Assembly (NCBI GenBank): GCA_938041335.1
Contig: CALIAF010000026.1
Span: 48,604 to 112,603 of the forward strand
Length of the DNA: 64,000 bases
Source: an uncultured Ulvibacter sp.
GTDB taxonomy: Bacteria; Bacteroidota; Bacteroidia; Flavobacteriales; Flavobacteriaceae
Direction of reading: 5' to 3'
Of this stretch, positions 18,234-27,395 are shown piece after piece. Made by a program: the position numbers and the translations under genes. Below the pieces are notes generated by a model, which worked only from the letters and a program-made list of their open reading frames with translations, was not told the DNA's origin and did no database searches. Every line of letters begins with the position of its first letter. The stretch's first letter is position 1.

Positions 18234-21200
18234 TTGCTTTAAAATATTCTTGCACTTTTTGTTTAAACTCTTGTCGCAAAGGTAGTGCTTCACGGTTTAG
18301 AATCTCCGTTGCGTTAAAGTACTTTTTTACATCTTCTGGTGAGAGTCGCTTCTTGTTTTTGTAAGTCGATTTATTAGTGATAGATTCTCGTTTACTCTCC
18401 TGACCTTGTTTTAAATCTGCATCCTCTAATTTTAATAATTCGTAATTAAGATTGAGCATTTTCTCTAGTGTTCTTCTATTAAAACCTTTATCCAGCAACT
18501 GCTGCTCAACCCCTTCCATTTTCTTTAATATGTCCCCGCCTTTTCCGTCTAGTCCTTCTTTACTTAAACGGTCTTGTAATTGCTGTCTAAGTTGCTGCTG
18601 TTCTTTATAAATTTCATAGAGCTCCCCATCGTTGTTTTCGCTTTCTCCTGGTGTTTCCCCGTTTTCACCTTCTTCCCCATTCTTGCCGCCCTTTCCATTG
18701 CCTCCTTCTCCCTCACCATCACCTTGTCCTTCACCTTGTCCTTGTCCTTCCCCCTGGCCTTGACCTTCACCTTGCCCTTCTCCTTCTCCTTCTCCTTCGC
18801 CTGGTTTCTCACCTTCGCCCATACCTTCTTTCATTTTTTCTGAAAGGCTCTCTTGCTTCTTCATGATGTCAGGCAATTGAAACCCTTTACCCTGGCCCTG
18901 ACCTTGACCTTGGCCTTGTCCCTGTCCTTGACCTTTGCCTTGTCCCTGTCCTTGACCTTGAGCCTGCATCTGCATGCTATTTAACGATTGTGATAACAAA
19001 ACAGCAAGTTCATTTGCTCCAGTAATTGTGTATTGCTGACTAGAGATTCCTTGTCGCATTTGATTTTCTGCCAAACGCTCTAGCGACTTATCAATATTAT
19101 AATCAATCTCTGTAAGCGACTCGTTGATCTTATCGCCTAGTAACGGTTGCCTTAAAGAAAGCGCAAATAAGCTGTCATCTATATGCTTAAAATTTTGTTT
19201 AAGTTCATTCTGCTTGTTTAGTTTTTTTCCAAAAACTGGGTTTCCATAATCTATCGCTTTAAAATCTTCCATGTTGTACTCTTGTTCAAAAGAGAATACC
19301 ACAAGATTGTCTACAATCTGTCTTAGCATGTCAACATCCTCCTCTAAGCCTTCTTGAGAGCCACCAGCCATAGCCGATTGTATTTGTGCTCCCATTTCTT
19401 TCATTCGTTTTCCTGCTTTTTTCTGACTTTTTTTAGCCGCTCCCTTTTCATTTTTATCTAAACTTTCTGTTGCCTTTTTCTGCTCATCATCTACTGTTTT
19501 CTCTCCCCCAATATCTTCTGGGATATCCATTGGTTTTTGGAGCTCTTCATTTTCCTTTTTGAGCTCTTCCATTTCCTTTTTGTAGTCCTCAAATTTTTCG
19601 TTTAGCTTTTCCTGTTCCTCTTTTGTATTCTGATCTTCTGGTTTGTCGGCTTGCTTTTCTTGTTCTTCTCCAAGCTTAAAAATGTGTTCCGCTAATTTTT
19701 CTGCCTTTTTAGAGACATAATACCGTTTAGTAAGTTCCAGCAATTGCTCTAAATTCTTTTCTTGAGTTTTATTTTGTTTCTTAAGTTTGTCCAGTTTCTC
19801 AGAAAGCTCTTCCTTATCAATTTTATCCTGCACTTTCTGTAACTCATCCAGTAGCTTTTCGTTTTCCTTTAGGCGCTCTTCATTTTCTTCAAGACGCTCT
19901 TTTAGCTGCTCCTTAAAAGGATCTGTTTCTTCTGTGTCTTTTTGGAAATTCTCTAAGTTCTCTTTTAGCTCTTCATTAAACTCCTTCATCATGTCCTCCT
20001 GCTGCTTCTGGCGATTGAGGAATTCTTCTAGCTTCTTCTTGTCATTAAAGTTAAGTTCCTTCTTTTCTTTTTGGGTTTGCGACAATTCTTCGAGGCGTTC
20101 GTCTTGTTTTTTAAATTCTTCTAATGATTTATCTAGCTCTTTTATAGTGTTTTCCTGTTCCTGTAATTGCTCCTCTTCCAACTCGTCTTCAGTTAGTTTT
20201 CTATAATTATAAATAGCAGACTTGCTGGATTTATTTTTATGAATTGCATCATTATCAAACACTTCAAAATAGTATTCATAGGCTATTCCAGGTTCTAAAA
20301 TTAATTCGCCAGGAAAAACATAGGTGAACTGATCTATACTCCCTTTATTAACCGGCATCACTTGTATTTGCTTTTTGCCAAGTTCCCTTTCTGGATAGTA
20401 GACAAGTTGCAATTTTGTGAGGCCATAATCATCGCTCACGTTTCCGAGGTAATAAAATTCGTCACCTTGAATGGTGTTTTCTTCTTTTGCTTGCACCTCT
20501 ATCTCTGGATACTCATCACGAACAATATTTAAAGTAAACGATAGGTTCTCATAGTCCTTTAAAGCTGTATTTGAGGTAGATATAGCATAATCCATGCGGC
20601 TATAAATTCCGCGATTCAAGTTAAATTGCCCTTGGTCTTTTGTAAATTGATAGGCTGTATCCTTTAATTTTAACGCTACTTGTTCTGTGTTTCTGGTATC
20701 AACGTTCCAGGTCACTCGGGTACCCTCTGGTACGGTGGCATTCCCGGTGCTTTTTAAGGTTTCGTTGCGCCTCCCCGTATATCCAGGATATGCTAGTTTC
20801 ATTGTAAAACCAAGCAGAGATGGTGTCTTAACTACATCTATGGTGTAGGGTTGAGAGGTGACTTTATTTGCTTTAAGCCTAAACTCAATAGGTTGTGTGG
20901 GCTGTGAAAAAGTGTATTCAAACAACCCAGGAGCGGTTTGTCTTAAAAAATACGTTTCGCCGTTATAAGAAATGCTTGCGTTCTCTGGAACAACTTCCCC
21001 TTCTGTACGCGCTTGTATGGTAAAGCTTTTGTTTTCTACAGCGCTCAAGGCTTCATTAAGCACATAAAAATTAAACGGTGCAGGAGGCTCATATGCCGTA
21101 TCATAGTTTACTACACGCTCATAACTACTAGAAAACATGTCTTTATCGCCCAACACGCTAAATAATAAAAAAACAATGACAGGTATCGCTGCATATTTCA

Positions 21201-21657
21201 AATACTTGGCGTTCTTTTTAAAATTGATCGCCTTCTTAAATGGAATAGGATCCATCTCTCCCGCTTTCTGGTCAATACTTGCGGCCAGCAATTCTGATTC
21301 TCTAATGTTTTGATTAAGCTGTATAACATTAAGCAACTTATCATTAACTTCTGGAAAGTGACTTCCTATTAATCTAGATGCTTCTTCATGGCTTAACCCT
21401 TGTTGAAGTTTAAATAGTTTTGCCAGTGGAATAGCAATAAATCGGATAAACAAACCTAGCTCTACTGCCACAAAAGTCCAGAACAAAACGGTACGCCCCG
21501 TTTGTGACAACCATAAAAAGTACTCTATGATTAAGGTGACAAGAAGATATAGCAACCCAATGGCAAAAAAGAGGATTGCCCCCTTAATCAGCTCATTAGT
21601 GTAATATTTTTTAATAAATTGCTCCAGCTTCTGCTGGATAATGCTAAAATTGCTCAT
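18226..21657 (-). CDS. DUF4175 family large membrane-anchored coiled-coil protein
   Basis: A 1143-residue protein. Two hydrophobic segments lie within about residues 20-75 and another at about 150-168, followed by a long extracytoplasmic part. Residues about 480-730 are an extremely charged coiled coil of Glu, Lys and Gln. Near the C-terminus are two low-complexity tracts, one of Gly-Gln repeats and one of Gly-Glu/Gly-Gln repeats. The function is unknown; the family occurs in Bacteroidota and alphaproteobacteria. It lies upstream of and overlaps ybeY. Opposite-strand open frames here arise from the biased composition and are not genes. Confidence 0.88.
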   Translation of the reverse strand: MSNFSIIQQKLEQFIKKYYTNELIKGAILFFAIGLLYLLVTLIIEYFLWLSQTGRTVLFWTFVAVELGLFIRFIAIPLAKLFKLQQGLSHEEASRLIGSHFPEVNDKLLNVIQLNQNIRESELLAASIDQKAGEMDPIPFKKAINFKKNAKYLKYAAIPVIVFLLFSVLGDKDMFSSSYERVVNYDTAYEPPAPFNFYVLNEALSAVENKSFTIQARTEGEVVPENASISYNGETYFLRQTAPGLFEYTFSQPTQPIEFRLKANKVTSQPYTIDVVKTPSLLGFTMKLAYPGYTGRRNETLKSTGNATVPEGTRVTWNVDTRNTEQVALKLKDTAYQFTKDQGQFNLNRGIYSRMDYAISTSNTALKDYENLSFTLNIVRDEYPEIEVQAKEENTIQGDEFYYLGNVSDDYGLTKLQLVYYPERELGKKQIQVMPVNKGSIDQFTYVFPGELILEPGIAYEYYFEVFDNDAIHKNKSSKSAIYNYRKLTEDELEEEQLQEQENTIKELDKSLEEFKKQDERLEELSQTQKEKKELNFNDKKKLEEFLNRQKQQEDMMKEFNEELKENLENFQKDTEETDPFKEQLKERLEENEERLKENEKLLDELQKVQDKIDKEELSEKLDKLKKQNKTQEKNLEQLLELTKRYYVSKKAEKLAEHIFKLGEEQEKQADKPEDQNTKEEQEKLNEKFEDYKKEMEELKKENEELQKPMDIPEDIGGEKTVDDEQKKATESLDKNEKGAAKKSQKKAGKRMKEMGAQIQSAMAGGSQEGLEEDVDMLRQIVDNLVVFSFEQEYNMEDFKAIDYGNPVFGKKLNKQNELKQNFKHIDDSLFALSLRQPLLGDKINESLTEIDYNIDKSLERLAENQMRQGISSQQYTITGANELAVLLSQSLNSMQMQAQGQGQGQGKGQGQGQGQGQGQGQGKGFQLPDIMKKQESLSEKMKEGMGEGEKPGEGEGEGEGQGEGQGQGEGQGQGEGQGDGEGEGGNGKGGKNGEEGENGETPGESENNDGELYEIYKEQQQLRQQLQDRLSKEGLDGKGGDILKKMEGVEQQLLDKGFNRRTLEKMLNLNYELLKLEDADLKQGQESKRESITNKSTYKNKKRLSPEDVKKYFNATEILNREALPLRQEFKQKVQEYFKAND
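18709..18963 (-). repeat. In-frame hexanucleotide-like repeats encoding Gly-Gln and Gly-Glu tracts
   Basis: Two blocks, about 18709-18812 and 18889-18963, made mostly of CCTTGT, CCTTGA and CCTTCT units on the plus strand. They encode (GQ)n with some GK, and mixed (GE)n/(GQ)n. Repeat number may vary between strains without changing frame. Confidence 0.75.
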
Positions 21658-21735
21658 TTCTTGATTTGCTATCTATAGAACTATAAAATTCTGTCTTTAT
21701 TTGAACCACAAAAAGTACTCCAAAAATCAATAAAA

Positions 21736-22776
21736 ATGAAAGATTTAAAGTATTTAATTTCTTACACCATACCCGCGACAGCCGTTATTGGATTATTGTT
21801 ACGCGGCAATTGGAGTTTTTTAACGCCGGCAGTTGCCTTTATCCTTGTACCAGTCTTAGAATTATTATTGCCTGTAAACGCTAAAAACTTAACCAAAAGC
21901 CAATCTGAATCTAAAGCCGTTAATCGCTTTTTTGATCTACTTCTATATCTAAACATCCCGATTGTTTTTGGTATTTTGGTTTGGTTTTTCCTTGTTTATT
22001 CTTCTGAAATGTTAAGCACTCCAGAAATTACCGGTCTGTTGATTTCCACTGGTATTGTGGTGGGCTCAAACGGAATTAATGTCGCTCACGAGTTGGGCCA
22101 TCGTAAAGGGCAATGGGAAAAAACATTAGGTAAATTATTGTTGCTTCCCGCGTTATATATGCATTTTTATGTGGAGCATAATTTTGGGCATCATCAGCAT
22201 GCGGCTACACCAGCAGACCCTGCGAGCGCAAAATATAACCAATCTGTCTATTCTTTTTGGTTCACGTCTATGACGCGTCAATACATAAAAGCATGGCGCA
22301 TACAATCTCAGTTACTGAAACGTGCTGGACAGTCCTATTTCAGTATCTATAATGACATGCTTTGGTATACTGTGATTCAGGTTGGATACCTCGCCGCCAT
22401 CTTCTTTGTCTTCGGAAAAGCCACCGTCTTGATTGCTTTAGCTGTTGCGTTAATAGCTGCCATTCTTTTAGAATCAATTAATTACATTGAGCATTACGGT
22501 CTGCGTAGAAACAAAACAGCCTCTGGCAGGTATGAACGTGTGACAGAAATTCACAGTTGGAATTCTAACCACGTGTTGGGAAGGGTTATGTTGTATGAGC
22601 TTACGCGACACAGTGATCATCATTATAAAGCGCATAAAAAATATCAAGTTTTAGAATACCACGCAGTAAGCCCAGAAATGCCTTATGGCTACCCAACTTC
22701 TATGGTAATTTCATTAATACCTCCGCTTTGGTTTTCTATAATGAATAAGCGGATTCCCGAAGAGATGAAGTCATAA
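21736..22776 (+). CDS. alkB: Alkane 1-monooxygenase (AlkB-type membrane di-iron enzyme)
   Basis: Integral membrane hydroxylase of 346 residues, expected to oxidise the terminal methyl group of alkanes or similar chains with rubredoxin as electron donor. The histidine boxes match AlkB: HELGH at 118-122, EHNFGHHQH at about 147-155 followed by ATPADPASA, NYIEHYGL, and RHSDHHYKAHKKYQ near the C-terminus. About six hydrophobic segments are visible. It stands alone, with no rubredoxin gene alongside, so the electron donor must be encoded elsewhere. Substrate range cannot be judged from sequence. Confidence 0.87.
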   Translation: MKDLKYLISYTIPATAVIGLLLRGNWSFLTPAVAFILVPVLELLLPVNAKNLTKSQSESKAVNRFFDLLLYLNIPIVFGILVWFFLVYSSEMLSTPEITGLLISTGIVVGSNGINVAHELGHRKGQWEKTLGKLLLLPALYMHFYVEHNFGHHQHAATPADPASAKYNQSVYSFWFTSMTRQYIKAWRIQSQLLKRAGQSYFSIYNDMLWYTVIQVGYLAAIFFVFGKATVLIALAVALIAAILLESINYIEHYGLRRNKTASGRYERVTEIHSWNSNHVLGRVMLYELTRHSDHHYKAHKKYQVLEYHAVSPEMPYGYPTSMVISLIPPLWFSIMNKRIPEEMKS

Positions 22777-22865
22777 CAAGACGATTTATAATAGTTAAAA
22801 TTTTAGAAGCTTGTTGTCTTAAAATTATACTTCGTAGTTTCATAATCTAACTAAGATTATCTGCT

Positions 22866-22873
22866 TATTTTTG
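22866..22873 (+). promoter_or_regulatory. -7 box of gltX
   Basis: TATTTTTG matches TAnnTTTG, 47 nt before the gltX ATG; the -33 element is unclear. A stem-loop of the 18-nt family lies in the resulting leader. Confidence 0.45.
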
Positions 22874-22883
22874 CAGCTCAAGA

Positions 22884-22901
22884 TTTCCGCCTTCGCGGAA
22901 A
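22884..22901 (+). repeat. 18-nt stem-loop upstream of gltX
   Basis: TTTCCGC-CTTC-GCGGAAA, a perfect 7-bp stem with CTTC loop, preceded by AGA. It ends 19 nt before the gltX start, unlike the 6-nt members. Confidence 0.75.
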
Positions 22902-22920
22902 TGAAAATTAAAATTTCCTA

Positions 22921-24426
22921 ATGAAAGTACGCGTACGTTTTGCTCCAAGTCCAACAGGGCCTTTACATATAGGTGGTGTTCGCACTGCATTATTCAACTA
23001 TTTATTTGCTAAAAAACACGGTGGCGATTTTATACTACGTATTGAAGATACAGACCAAACGCGTTACGTGGAAGGAGCTGAAGACTATATTGTAGAAGCC
23101 ATGAACTGGCTAAATATTCCTTTTGATGAATCTCCAGCAAAACCAGGGAATTGCGGTCCTTACAGACAGAGTGAGCGAAAAGAGCTGTATTTAAAATATG
23201 CGCAAGACTTAATTGATAGTAACAATGCATATTATGCTTTTGACAGCTCTGAGGCATTAAACGAACATAGAAAAGACCACGAAGCAAACGGAAAAACCTT
23301 TATTTATAATTGGCACAATCGTGAAAAGCTGGATAATTCTCTTGTCCTTTCTGAAACAGAAGTGAAAGAGAAAATCACCGCAGGCACGCCTTATGTAATT
23401 AGATTTAAGTCGCCGAAAGATGAAACGCTTCATCTTAAAGATATCATTCGTGGAGATATAAAAATAGACACAAACGTACTTGATGATAAAGTCCTTTTTA
23501 AGAGTGATGGGATGCCCACCTATCACCTAGCAAACATTGTAGATGATCACTTGATGGAAATCTCTCACGTGATTCGTGGGGAAGAGTGGTTGCCTTCACT
23601 ATCCTTACACGTTTTATTATATCGCGCTTTTGGTTGGGATGCCCCACAATTTGCACACTTACCGCTTATTATGAAACCAGTGGGTAAAGGAAAGTTAAGC
23701 AAGCGTGATGGGGATAAAATGGGCTTTCCTGTTTTCCCTTTACAATGGAATACTGCAGACGGAGCTACTTTTTCTGGCTACCGCGAAGATGGCTACTTAC
23801 CAGAAGCGGTAGTAAACATGCTAGCCTTTTTAGGCTGGAATCCAGGGACAGAGCAAGAAATCTTTTCATTAGAAGAACTTGTCGCTGCTTTCGATCTTTC
23901 TCGTGTGAGCAAAGGAGGCGCTAAGTTTGATCCAGATAAAACAAAATGGTTCCAGAATCAATATTTACAGCTAATGGATGAAAGCGCTTTAGTGAGTCAA
24001 TTTCAGGAGTTTCTTGACGCTAAAGGTGTTTCAACGCATATTGACCTTGGCGTTATCGCTCCATTATTAAAAGAAAGAGCAACATTTGTAGAAGATTTAT
24101 GGGAACAAGGAAGTTTCTTCTTTGAAACTCCAGAAAACTACGATGAGAAAGCAACAAAGAAAGCGTTTAAAGAAGATACTCCAGCAATTTTAGAAAACGT
24201 TTTAACCATCTTAAATGCCCTAGAAGATTTTAGCGCCGGGAACGTTTCTGAAAAAATAAAAGGATGGATTACTAGCCAAGAAATGGGCTTTGGTAAAGTT
24301 ATGATGCCTTTACGACTTGCCCTTGTAGGCGAAATGAAAGGGCCTGACGTTTTTGAGATTGCTAGTTTACTTGGTAAAGAAGAAACGGTAAAACGTGTTG
24401 AGAATGCGGTGAAATTTATGTCTTAA
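22921..24426 (+). CDS. gltX: Glutamate--tRNA ligase
   Basis: Charges tRNA-Glu with glutamate. The 501-residue class I synthetase has the HIGH motif as PSPTGPLHIGG (residues 9-19) and the KMSKS motif as GKLSKRDGD. Its insert and C-terminal anticodon-binding part are of normal size. The start at ATG 22921 gives the standard MKVRVRFAPSPTGP. Its stop codon overlaps the stop of the convergent downstream gene in a shared TTAA. Confidence 0.97.
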   Translation: MKVRVRFAPSPTGPLHIGGVRTALFNYLFAKKHGGDFILRIEDTDQTRYVEGAEDYIVEAMNWLNIPFDESPAKPGNCGPYRQSERKELYLKYAQDLIDSNNAYYAFDSSEALNEHRKDHEANGKTFIYNWHNREKLDNSLVLSETEVKEKITAGTPYVIRFKSPKDETLHLKDIIRGDIKIDTNVLDDKVLFKSDGMPTYHLANIVDDHLMEISHVIRGEEWLPSLSLHVLLYRAFGWDAPQFAHLPLIMKPVGKGKLSKRDGDKMGFPVFPLQWNTADGATFSGYREDGYLPEAVVNMLAFLGWNPGTEQEIFSLEELVAAFDLSRVSKGGAKFDPDKTKWFQNQYLQLMDESALVSQFQEFLDAKGVSTHIDLGVIAPLLKERATFVEDLWEQGSFFFETPENYDEKATKKAFKEDTPAILENVLTILNALEDFSAGNVSEKIKGWITSQEMGFGKVMMPLRLALVGEMKGPDVFEIASLLGKEETVKRVENAVKFMS

Positions 24427-25076
24427 AAATAAACAACTGCACCTAAAAGAATCGTTCCGCTATTTCCTTCAAAATCATCTTTTTCTAAGCCTTGGTCATT
24501 GAGGCGGTTGAGCATATTTGTTACACCATATTGATATTGCGCTGTGGCTCTAAAGCTCTCAATTCCTGCTGATAGGCCGCCAACTACTCTAAAGTTAATG
24601 GGTGAGATATTCTCTAAGTCTGAGGCCTTCAGGGCGTCATATCCTGTAATAATGTAATCACTTTGTGCGTCACGCTTTACTTTCATCTTGCCGCTAACAT
24701 TTAGGGTGGGTCCAAACTCTAGTGTGAGATGATGCTTGATAATATTGTAGCTTCCTAAAAATTGGAGTTGTACTCCTTGAACACTGAGTTCAATGTTTTC
24801 CGTTTTTATACCGTCAGACCCCTGTATGGATAAGTTGCTTCCCATAAAAGAAAGCCCATACACAAGATCAAAAGCGTTTCTAAAAGATCCTCTTGTAGTA
24901 AACCCGCCCGCAAAACCCGTGCCTTGTGTGGTAATAAAGTCATCTGTGGTGATATCAAAAAGCATATATGAGCCCTGAATTCCCATTCTATTATACTCAT
25001 CATAATTGCGCTGAGCAAAAGATTGCTGAAGTATTAAAAAAGCGAGTGTGAAAAAAAGAATGGTCAGGCGATTCAT
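24423..25076 (-). CDS. Hypothetical secreted protein, probable small outer-membrane beta-barrel
   Basis: A 217-residue protein with a clear signal peptide (MNRLTILFFTLAFLILQQSFA, cleavage near residue 21). The rest alternates hydrophobic and polar residues with many Gly and aromatic residues (YMLFDI, AGGFTTRG, LVYGLSFMGS, TLEFGPTLNVSG) and ends with GTILLGAVVYF, a beta-barrel-like end. Probably an outer-membrane protein of the OMP_b-brl type. It converges on gltX with a 4-nt stop overlap, and its start codon marks one end of a 60-bp repeat. Confidence 0.65.
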   Translation of the reverse strand: MNRLTILFFTLAFLILQQSFAQRNYDEYNRMGIQGSYMLFDITTDDFITTQGTGFAGGFTTRGSFRNAFDLVYGLSFMGSNLSIQGSDGIKTENIELSVQGVQLQFLGSYNIIKHHLTLEFGPTLNVSGKMKVKRDAQSDYIITGYDALKASDLENISPINFRVVGGLSAGIESFRATAQYQYGVTNMLNRLNDQGLEKDDFEGNSGTILLGAVVYF

Positions 25077-25130
25077 AAAATAGGTGGATTAATTACTCGG
25101 CTAAAATAGCTTTAATCTGTATCTTCATAC
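25071..25130 (+). repeat. Imperfect 60-bp direct repeat, left copy
   Basis: Aligns without gaps with 28553-28612, about 80 percent identical by eye, including the shared core TAGCTTTAAT and TGTATCTTCA. It covers the gap before the LytTR gene and reaches the ATG of the minus-strand neighbour. Confidence 0.7.
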
Positions 25131-25154
25131 CGCGTTTAACAATAAAATTACCTC

Positions 25155-25943
25155 GTGAACATTAAGTACCCGTTTGACCCTATTTTAAAACATCATATTC
25201 TAATTGCACTAGGTTTAGCAGTCTGGATTTTTTTGTTTTTAGTTTTTACAGAACCATTAGATACTGATGCTTTTGTGGGCGTTGAGAAGTTTATTTACCT
25301 TCCTCTTTATGGTATTGCTGGTGCTATTGCTTATTTATTTGTGTTGCCCCTTCAGAGGGTTATATACAAGAAGTCTAATAAAAAATGGACTTTGTTAAGC
25401 GAAGTCACTTTTGGGCTTTGTATGTTTCTATTTGGGCTAGCGCTATCTAGATGTGTGTATCTCTATATTATTGTGCCTGGCGAACCAAACCCATATACAT
25501 TGGGTTATTTTCTTTCTTCCATATACCTCCCCGCAATTCTAACTATTTTTCCTATTATCGCGATTGGTCGTTGGTCGTTTGGTCGTTATTTTGAAAAGAA
25601 ACTTGAAGATCAAAAAATCGAAATAGCTGGAGAAGGAACTTATGAGGGGCTAAGAATATCCTTAAATGATTTGGTGGCTATAAAATCTGAAGACAACTAT
25701 ATCGAGGTGTCCTATTTAAATAGAGATGTTGTCAAAAAGCAATTAATTCGCAATAAATTATCAAAAATTGAGGCGGATATTCCCGATCTATTGCGCACAC
25801 ATCGTTCCTACTTAATTAACCCAAGTCACTTTCAACAATTTAAAATGGATAGTGGTAAATTATCTCTTCTTCTTACTTCGGAAATTGTAATACCTGTGTC
25901 TAAAACCTACACAGAAAAAGTAAAAGGCACATTTAGGCAATAG
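25155..25943 (+). CDS. LytTR-type DNA-binding protein with membrane N-terminus
   Basis: A 262-residue putative membrane-bound transcription regulator. Four hydrophobic segments lie in the first 140 residues (about 17-32, 45-65, 82-105, 115-135), followed by a LytTR domain (about 165-262) with the typical LVAIKSEDNYIEVSYL and LLRTHRSYLINPSHF elements. There is no receiver domain, so it is not a classical response regulator. The start is GTG 25155. It is first of three genes lying between two imperfect direct repeats; its targets may include those neighbours, but no operator is visible. Confidence 0.8.
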   Translation: MNIKYPFDPILKHHILIALGLAVWIFLFLVFTEPLDTDAFVGVEKFIYLPLYGIAGAIAYLFVLPLQRVIYKKSNKKWTLLSEVTFGLCMFLFGLALSRCVYLYIIVPGEPNPYTLGYFLSSIYLPAILTIFPIIAIGRWSFGRYFEKKLEDQKIEIAGEGTYEGLRISLNDLVAIKSEDNYIEVSYLNRDVVKKQLIRNKLSKIEADIPDLLRTHRSYLINPSHFQQFKMDSGKLSLLLTSEIVIPVSKTYTEKVKGTFRQ

Positions 25944-26112
25944 AAATTCGCCACAAGGCTAGTGCGATTCAAAAGCTAGCAAATTATTTCGCCACAAGGA
26001 GGTGTCATTTCACCCCAAAGGATTATATATAATAGTCTCACGCCGTTTGTCTACATAAGTTTGTTTCATCAAATAATCACAAATCGATTCTTTCGGTTTT
26101 AAAACAAGCAGT

Positions 26113-27357
26113 ATGAAAACGCTATTTACATTTTTACTTGCAACCCTTATTACTTCATTTTCAATTGCACAAACAGAAGCTTGCGATTGCAAAAAAGATC
26201 TTGATTATCTGGTTAAAAAAATGAAGAAAACACCTTCATATAAAAACCAAATTAAAGGGACTCACAAAGAAAATTCATTTAATGAAACCTATCGGGATCT
26301 TTCAGGTCAACTTACCTCTTCTGTGGCAATTGATGTGTGTTACAACATGCTTCAACAGCAATTAGCAACGGTAAAAGACAACCACGCTAACATCTATTTT
26401 AGTGACTCCTTTTTTAATAAAAAGAACCTTTCCGAAGCAAAAAAAGTAAGCGAATTTAAAAAAACTGAAATCTATAAAAATCATCCTCGCACCTTAGAAG
26501 ATCTTTCGCAACTAGAGACAAGAGTGTTACATCTTCCAGCCTCGAGTATTGAAGGTGTTTATACATTTAGATCAAAAGAAAATAGTGTGGCATTGCATAA
26601 AGCAGAAGACAATAGCTACACAGCGACGGTTTTAAAAACAGATATGCCACTTTGGGAGCCAGGACAAATATTGGCAACTATAACCCAAGAAAGTGATGGT
26701 AAATATCAAGTAAATTATACCAATGAAAAGACCTTTACCCCACAAACAATTAAAAGTATGGCTTTTGATAATGGAAGATTGTGGGTGTTTAAAAAACTGG
26801 GGGATGAAAATAATAATGAGTTTGTAGCGAGTGACACCCCTCAGTGGACGTTTGAAACTATTAACGACACTGTTGATTATGTATATTTTGGAAGTTTTTC
26901 TGGAAGTAATAGCAACCGTAAAAAGCAAAAAGATTTTATTGCTTCATTTGAAAAAAACTTTAACGCGCCAAACCTTATTGTAGATCTTCGTAGTAATGGT
27001 GGTGGAAGTTATGAGGTGTCAGATCCGTTTTTGCAGCTCTTTGAAAAGAGCAATGCAAACATTTATGTAATCACAAATTTATTTACAGCCAGTAATGCGG
27101 AGCAGTTTACCGTTAAAATTTTAAAGAACGTCAAGGCAACGCATCTAGGACAAGCTACAATGGGCACAGTATCCTATGGCATTGAAAACAGTGTTGTACA
27201 ATCGCCCTCTGGTGTATTTACTTATTATTTAACTGATATGAATTTTCACAACACATATTTTAAATATGAAGGAAAAGGGGTGGTCCCTTCGCAAAAACTA
27301 GCGTTTGATCGAGATTGGATCAAGCAAACATTAGCGCTTATTTCAGAAGTGAAATAG
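26113..27357 (+). CDS. Secreted S41 family peptidase
   Basis: A 414-residue protein with signal peptide (cleavage near residue 19, SFSIAQ). The C-terminal part is an S41 tail-protease-like domain: DLRSNGGGSYEVSD and NLFTASNAEQFTVKIL, the latter holding the expected nucleophilic Ser. The N-terminal 150 residues, with three Cys, have no PDZ domain that I can see. Substrate unknown. It is followed 38 nt later by a serine hydrolase gene and may be co-transcribed with it. The 169-nt gap before it holds two CGCCACAAGG direct repeats. Confidence 0.82.
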   Translation: MKTLFTFLLATLITSFSIAQTEACDCKKDLDYLVKKMKKTPSYKNQIKGTHKENSFNETYRDLSGQLTSSVAIDVCYNMLQQQLATVKDNHANIYFSDSFFNKKNLSEAKKVSEFKKTEIYKNHPRTLEDLSQLETRVLHLPASSIEGVYTFRSKENSVALHKAEDNSYTATVLKTDMPLWEPGQILATITQESDGKYQVNYTNEKTFTPQTIKSMAFDNGRLWVFKKLGDENNNEFVASDTPQWTFETINDTVDYVYFGSFSGSNSNRKKQKDFIASFEKNFNAPNLIVDLRSNGGGSYEVSDPFLQLFEKSNANIYVITNLFTASNAEQFTVKILKNVKATHLGQATMGTVSYGIENSVVQSPSGVFTYYLTDMNFHNTYFKYEGKGVVPSQKLAFDRDWIKQTLALISEVK

Positions 27358-27395
27358 CCACCCTATTTAATCGCTTTAACCCTTAAAAATAATTT

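Noticed and set aside
19787..20206. A Ser-rich plus-strand open frame of 139 codons opposite the DUF4175 gene
   Set aside because: It mirrors the Glu/Lys coiled-coil codons of the real gene; the resulting Ser/Phe-only composition is an artefact.
25944..26112. CGCCACAAGG direct repeats upstream of the S41 peptidase gene, considered as an operator
   Set aside because: Only two short copies, with no further structure or similar copies elsewhere to support a binding site.
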